This document shows positions 6,486 to 8,680 of a stretch of 8,680 nt of DNA, one piece after another. Within the stretch, counting starts at the first letter, position 1, and every line of letters begins with the position of its first letter. The notes below the pieces were generated by a model that was not told the DNA's origin, made no database searches, and saw only the letters and a program-made list of their open reading frames with translations. This stretch comes from an uncultured Ruminococcus sp. (lineage in GTDB: Bacteria; Bacillota; Clostridia; Oscillospirales; Ruminococcaceae): assembly GCA_947174965.1 (NCBI GenBank), contig CAMWKY010000069.1, positions 1 to 8,680 of the forward strand, read 5' to 3'. A program made the position numbers and the translations under genes.

Positions 6486-7514
6486 TTATTTCTTAATTCT
6501 ATTTCCGTACATTTTCTCGTAGTAGTTCTGGTATTCGCCTGAAATGATAGTCTCCCACCACTCTTTGTTGTCGAGATACCACTTGATGGTCTTTTTGATA
6601 CCGTCCTTGAACTTCGTTTCGGGAAGCCAACCAAGCTCGTTGTGGATCTTGGTAGGATCGATAGCATAACGCATATCGTGACCCTTTCTGTCCTCAACGT
6701 GAGTGATAAGGCTCTCAGGCTTGCCTAGCTCCTTGCAGATGAGCTTAACGATATCGATGTTCTTCATCTCGTTGTGACCACCAACATTGTAAACCTCGCC
6801 AACCTTGCCCTTGTGGATGATGAGGTCGATCGCGCAGCAGTGATCCTCGACATACAGCCAGTCACGGACATTCAGACCCTCGCCGTAAACCGGGAGCGGC
6901 TTGTCTGAGAGCGCATTCGCGATCATCAGCGGAATGAGCTTCTCCGGGAAGTGATACGGACCATAGTTGTTGGAGCAACGAGAAATGGTCACAGGCAGAC
7001 CGTAGGTGCGGTTATATGCCATCACGAGCAGATCAGCGCCTGCTTTGGAGGAGCTGTACGGAGATGACGTGTGGATCGGGGTGGTCTCCGTGAAGAAAAG
7101 GTCAGGTCTGTCGAGCGACAGATCGCCATAAACCTCATCGGTGGAAACCTGATGATAGCGCTGAATACCGTACTTGCGGCAAGCGTCCATCAGCACCTGT
7201 GTGCCGAGAATATTGGTCTGGAGGAAGATCTCCGGATTCTCAATAGAACGGTCAACGTGGGACTCCGCTGCGAAGTTTACAACGATGTCCGGCTTTTCTT
7301 CTTCAAACAGCTTGTAAACGCCTTCGCGGTCACAGATGTCAAGCTTCACGAAGCGGAAGTTCGGGTTGTCCATGACAGGCGCAAGCGTCGAGAGATTGCC
7401 TGCATAGGTTAGCTTGTCCAGACAGATGATTCTGTAGTCCGGATATGTATTCAGCATATGGAATACGAAGTTTGAGCCGATGAAACCGGCGCCGCCAGTT
7501 ACTATTACAGTCAA
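6486..7514 (-). CDS. rmlB: dTDP-glucose 4,6-dehydratase
   Basis: A 342-residue extended short-chain dehydrogenase of full family length. It has the NAD-binding GGAGFIG at residues 7-13, LDKLTYAGN at 32-40, NFAAESHVDRS at 80-90, the catalytic T125-D126-E127 triad in STDEVYGD, and YSSSK at 153-157 (catalytic Tyr153 and Lys157), then SRCSNNYGPY and GEGLNVRDWLYVEDH in the sugar-binding half. It converts dTDP-glucose to dTDP-4-keto-6-deoxyglucose with bound NAD. The start is TTG at 7514-7512: no ATG lies nearby, GAGG is 8 bases upstream inside the last codons of rmlA, and TGGAGFIG-type motifs must begin within a few residues. It sits 5 bases after rmlA and is probably translationally coupled. Its base composition is distinctly richer in G+C than that of the genes around it (for example 36 of 60 bases at 6841-6900). 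Confidence 0.97.
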   Translation of the reverse strand: MTVIVTGGAGFIGSNFVFHMLNTYPDYRIICLDKLTYAGNLSTLAPVMDNPNFRFVKLDICDREGVYKLFEEEKPDIVVNFAAESHVDRSIENPEIFLQTNILGTQVLMDACRKYGIQRYHQVSTDEVYGDLSLDRPDLFFTETTPIHTSSPYSSSKAGADLLVMAYNRTYGLPVTISRCSNNYGPYHFPEKLIPLMIANALSDKPLPVYGEGLNVRDWLYVEDHCCAIDLIIHKGKVGEVYNVGGHNEMKNIDIVKLICKELGKPESLITHVEDRKGHDMRYAIDPTKIHNELGWLPETKFKDGIKKTIKWYLDNKEWWETIISGEYQNYYEKMYGNRIKK

Positions 7515-7519
7515 TGTAT

Positions 7520-8416
7520 TTACCTCACAGTCGTATATATTTTTCCATTGGCAACAGTTCTAAGGTGTTCTCCATATGGCGACTTGCCATATTTTTCAGC
7601 CGCAGTCAATATCATATTTTTATCAATCCATCCATAACGATATGCAATTTCTTCTAATACCGAGATTTTGATTCCTTGATGTAATTCGATCATTTTCACA
7701 AAATCAGATGCATCTAAGAGACTATCCATTGTTCCTGTATCTAACCAAGCAAAGCCTCGCCCTAACAATTCAACCTGCAATTTGCCTTCTTTCAAAAACA
7801 ATTCATTCAGTGTTGTAATTTCTAATTCTCCGCGTTCTGATGGTTCAACCAAAGTAGCTTTTTTTGCTACCCCCGAGGGGTAAAAGTACAAACCAGTTAT
7901 CGCATAATTTGATTTGGGATTTTCCGGTTTTTCCTCTACTGAAATCACTTTTCCTGTTTCATCAAACTCTACAATACCAAATCTTTTGGGATCTGAAACG
8001 TAATATCCAAAAACAGTTGCTATTCGCTTGCTTTCAGCGTTTTTGACTGCATGAGCCAATAAATCGGAAAAACCATTCCCATAAAAAATATTGTCACCGA
8101 GTACCATGGCGCATGCGTCGTCACCAATGAACTCCTCACCGAGGATAAACGCTTGTGCAAGCCCATCGGGACTCGGCTGAACTTTATAGCTTAAATTAAT
8201 ACCGTATTGAGAACCATCACCAAGCAGTTTCTCAAAATTAGGAAGATCAATAGGCGTCGAAATGATAAGGATATCCTTGATTCCAGCAAGCATAAGCGTG
8301 GACAGAGGATAATAAATCATCGGCTTATCATACACAGGCAGCAGCTGCTTCGATGTAACCATTGTCAACGGATAAAGCCTTGTGCCGGAACCTCCGGCTA
8401 GGATAATTCCCTTCAT
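7520..8416 (-). CDS. rmlA: Glucose-1-phosphate thymidylyltransferase
   Basis: A 298-residue protein of normal RmlA length. The N-terminal nucleotide-binding signature [16 protein letters not shown] (residues 3-18) is followed by [18 protein letters not shown] at 22-39, PDGLAQAF at 83-90, VLGDNIFYG at 105-113 (metal-binding D108), [19 protein letters not shown] at 161-179, ERGELEIT at 194-201 and the GFAWLDTGT block at 221-229. It joins dTTP and glucose-1-phosphate to give dTDP-glucose, the first step to dTDP-Fuc4N here. It is the first clear gene of the operon: AAGGAGG stands 7 bases before the ATG and an AT-rich leader precedes it. The codons change character inside the gene: roughly the first 105 codons are GC-richer than the remainder, as expected of a recombination joint. 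A run of seven A within codons near residues 184-187 is noted, but the frame is intact. Confidence 0.97.
   Translation of the reverse strand: MKGIILAGGSGTRLYPLTMVTSKQLLPVYDKPMIYYPLSTLMLAGIKDILIISTPIDLPNFEKLLGDGSQYGINLSYKVQPSPDGLAQAFILGEEFIGDDACAMVLGDNIFYGNGFSDLLAHAVKNAESKRIATVFGYYVSDPKRFGIVEFDETGKVISVEEKPENPKSNYAITGLYFYPSGVAKKATLVEPSERGELEITTLNELFLKEGKLQVELLGRGFAWLDTGTMDSLLDASDFVKMIELHQGIKISVLEEIAYRYGWIDKNMILTAAEKYGKSPYGEHLRTVANGKIYTTVR
7523..7526 (-). promoter_or_regulatory. Ribosome binding site for the TTG start of rmlB
   Basis: The minus strand reads GAGG here, 8 bases before TTG at 7514-7512. It lies within the final Arg codon region and next to the stop codon of rmlA, so rmlB translation is likely coupled to that of rmlA. 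It is the main reason, with the N-terminal motif position, for choosing the TTG. Confidence 0.7.
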
Positions 8417-8423
8417 TTATGAT

Positions 8424-8430
8424 CCTCCTT
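8424..8430 (-). promoter_or_regulatory. Ribosome binding site of rmlA
   Basis: The minus strand reads AAGGAGG, 7 bases before the rmlA ATG (8416-8414). It is the strongest site in the window together with that of the LicD gene, consistent with rmlA being the first gene of the transcript. Confidence 0.85.
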
Positions 8431-8537
8431 GATTTTTCAATCTATACTTGTGCGAATCATTGCCAAGAATAGTTTTTCCTTATATAAAGCAACAGACGAG
8501 CAAAATAACCCGTTCCTTGCTAAAAAATTACCTAAAC

Positions 8538-8568
8538 AATATATGGTAGAACTATGTCTGCTATTCAA
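8538..8568 (-). promoter_or_regulatory. Possible sigma-A promoter for the polysaccharide operon
   Basis: On the minus strand TTGAAT (8568-8563) could be a -35 box, with TATATT (8543-8538) after 19 bases or CATATA (8545-8540) after 17 bases as the -10 box. Transcription would begin near 8530, giving a leader of roughly 115 bases before rmlA. The region is AT-rich, so such matches arise by chance, and a TATATA at 8486-8481 without a good -35 is an alternative. Low certainty. Confidence 0.22.
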
Positions 8569-8596
8569 ATCCATTTTTTGCCTAACTTTCCACACA

Positions 8597-8629
8597 TTTA
8601 GCTGAAAAGTCAACATTTTATATGCTAAA
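8597..8629. repeat. Short inverted repeat, 6-base arms and 21-base spacer
   Basis: TTTAGC (8597-8602) and GCTAAA (8624-8629) are perfect inverted copies separated by 21 bases. On the minus strand the spacer contains TTGACT, a good -35-like hexamer, without a fitting -10 downstream. It could be an operator or the end of a mobile element, but arms this short also occur by chance. Confidence 0.3.
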
Positions 8630-8643
8630 CCCTCACCAAACCG

Positions 8644-8680
8644 CTATAACTCTCCCAGCAGTCCAGCCATTAGTTTAGAG
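8644..8680 (-). CDS. Possible last codons of an unidentified gene entering from the right edge
   Basis: The minus strand is open from the right edge for eleven codons (reading SKLMAGLLGEL) and ends in TAG at 8646-8644. These codons are GC-richer and look more like coding sequence than the AT-rich leader that follows. Eleven codons are too few to identify a family or to exclude chance. If real, the gene ends about 228 bases before rmlA, a gap that would suit an independent promoter for the polysaccharide operon. Confidence 0.22.
   Translation of the reverse strand, partial: SKLMAGLLGEL

Larger units (their letters stand above)
8417..8643 (-). other. AT-rich upstream region and leader of the operon
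   Basis: No recognisable gene lies in this stretch. It holds the rmlA ribosome binding site, a small imperfect hairpin just upstream of it (CTTG-T-GC at 8447-8453 against GCCAAG at 8462-8467, 8-base loop, one bulged base), a possible promoter (8538-8568) and a 6-base inverted repeat (8597-8629). A 45-codon ORF on the minus strand (8574-8437) starts at an ATG with a poor ribosome binding site, resembles nothing known and is not called as a gene. No riboswitch that I know is recognisable, and no GC-rich hairpin with a U-tract is present. Confidence 0.5.

Noticed and set aside
7071..7412. 113-codon plus-strand ORF opposite rmlB
   Set aside because: It is fully antisense to conserved rmlB codons and shows no recognisable domain or ribosome binding site; it is a shadow of GC-rich coding sequence.
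7859..7865. Run of seven A (coding strand) in rmlA, possible phase-variation tract
   Set aside because: The tract is short, falls on Ala-Lys-Lys-Ala codons and the frame is intact; runs of this length are common in AT-rich genes.
7868..7882. Perfect GC-rich palindrome TACCCC-CGA-GGGGTA
   Set aside because: It lies inside rmlA, encoding part of a conserved Tyr-Pro-Ser-Gly-Val stretch. On the coding strand it is followed by GC and then A bases, not U, so it is not a terminator.
8437..8574. 45-codon minus-strand ORF before rmlA as a real gene
   Set aside because: It has only a weak ribosome binding site (AGG), no recognisable sequence features, and ORFs of this length arise by chance; it is kept only as part of the leader discussion.

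Overview
The window is the 5' portion of one long minus-strand operon for a surface or capsular polysaccharide. The protein families point to a low- to mid-GC Gram-positive bacterium, most likely class Clostridia (a gut Lachnospiraceae- or Oscillospiraceae-type organism): strong AGGAGG ribosome binding sites, TTG and GTG starts, an FrhB-like iron-sulfur protein beside a polysaccharide pyruvyl transferase, and a GT4 transferase with an N-terminus common in clostridia. The genus cannot be fixed from the sequence alone.

Layout, in transcription order (right to left). Bases 8647-8680 are the possible last codons of an unidentified gene running off the right edge. An approximately 230-base AT-rich leader follows, with no convincing gene but a possible promoter and small inverted repeats. 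Then come rmlA (8416-7520), rmlB (7514-6486), wecE (6468-5335), a GT4 glycosyltransferase (5317-4178), a pyruvyl transferase (4194-3010), an FrhB-like Fe-S protein (3005-1794) and a GT2 glycosyltransferase (1782-751). A 211-base gap holding a possible 40-residue ORF comes next. The window ends in a LicD-family gene (539 to the left edge, incomplete). From rmlA to the GT2 gene the spacings are 17 bases or less, or the genes overlap, and no intrinsic terminator is visible, so one transcript is likely.

How the genes work together. RmlA and RmlB make dTDP-4-keto-6-deoxyglucose. No rmlC or rmlD follows; instead WecE should aminate the 4-keto group to give dTDP-4-amino-4,6-dideoxygalactose (Fuc4N). 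The GT4 and GT2 enzymes each add a sugar to the growing lipid-linked unit. The pyruvyl transferase would add an acidic pyruvate ketal, and the LicD-type protein probably adds a phosphocholine-like or other phospho-substituent. The FrhB-like protein has no assigned role here. No initiating phosphosugar transferase, flippase, polymerase or chain-length regulator lies in the window, so the locus must continue to the left or be completed elsewhere.

Two points stand out. First, the gene set predicts a polymer with a free amine and a pyruvate ketal, possibly plus phosphocholine: the charge pattern of zwitterionic capsules. Second, base composition changes abruptly within rmlA and at the rmlA/rmlB junction, which suggests mosaic assembly by recombination.
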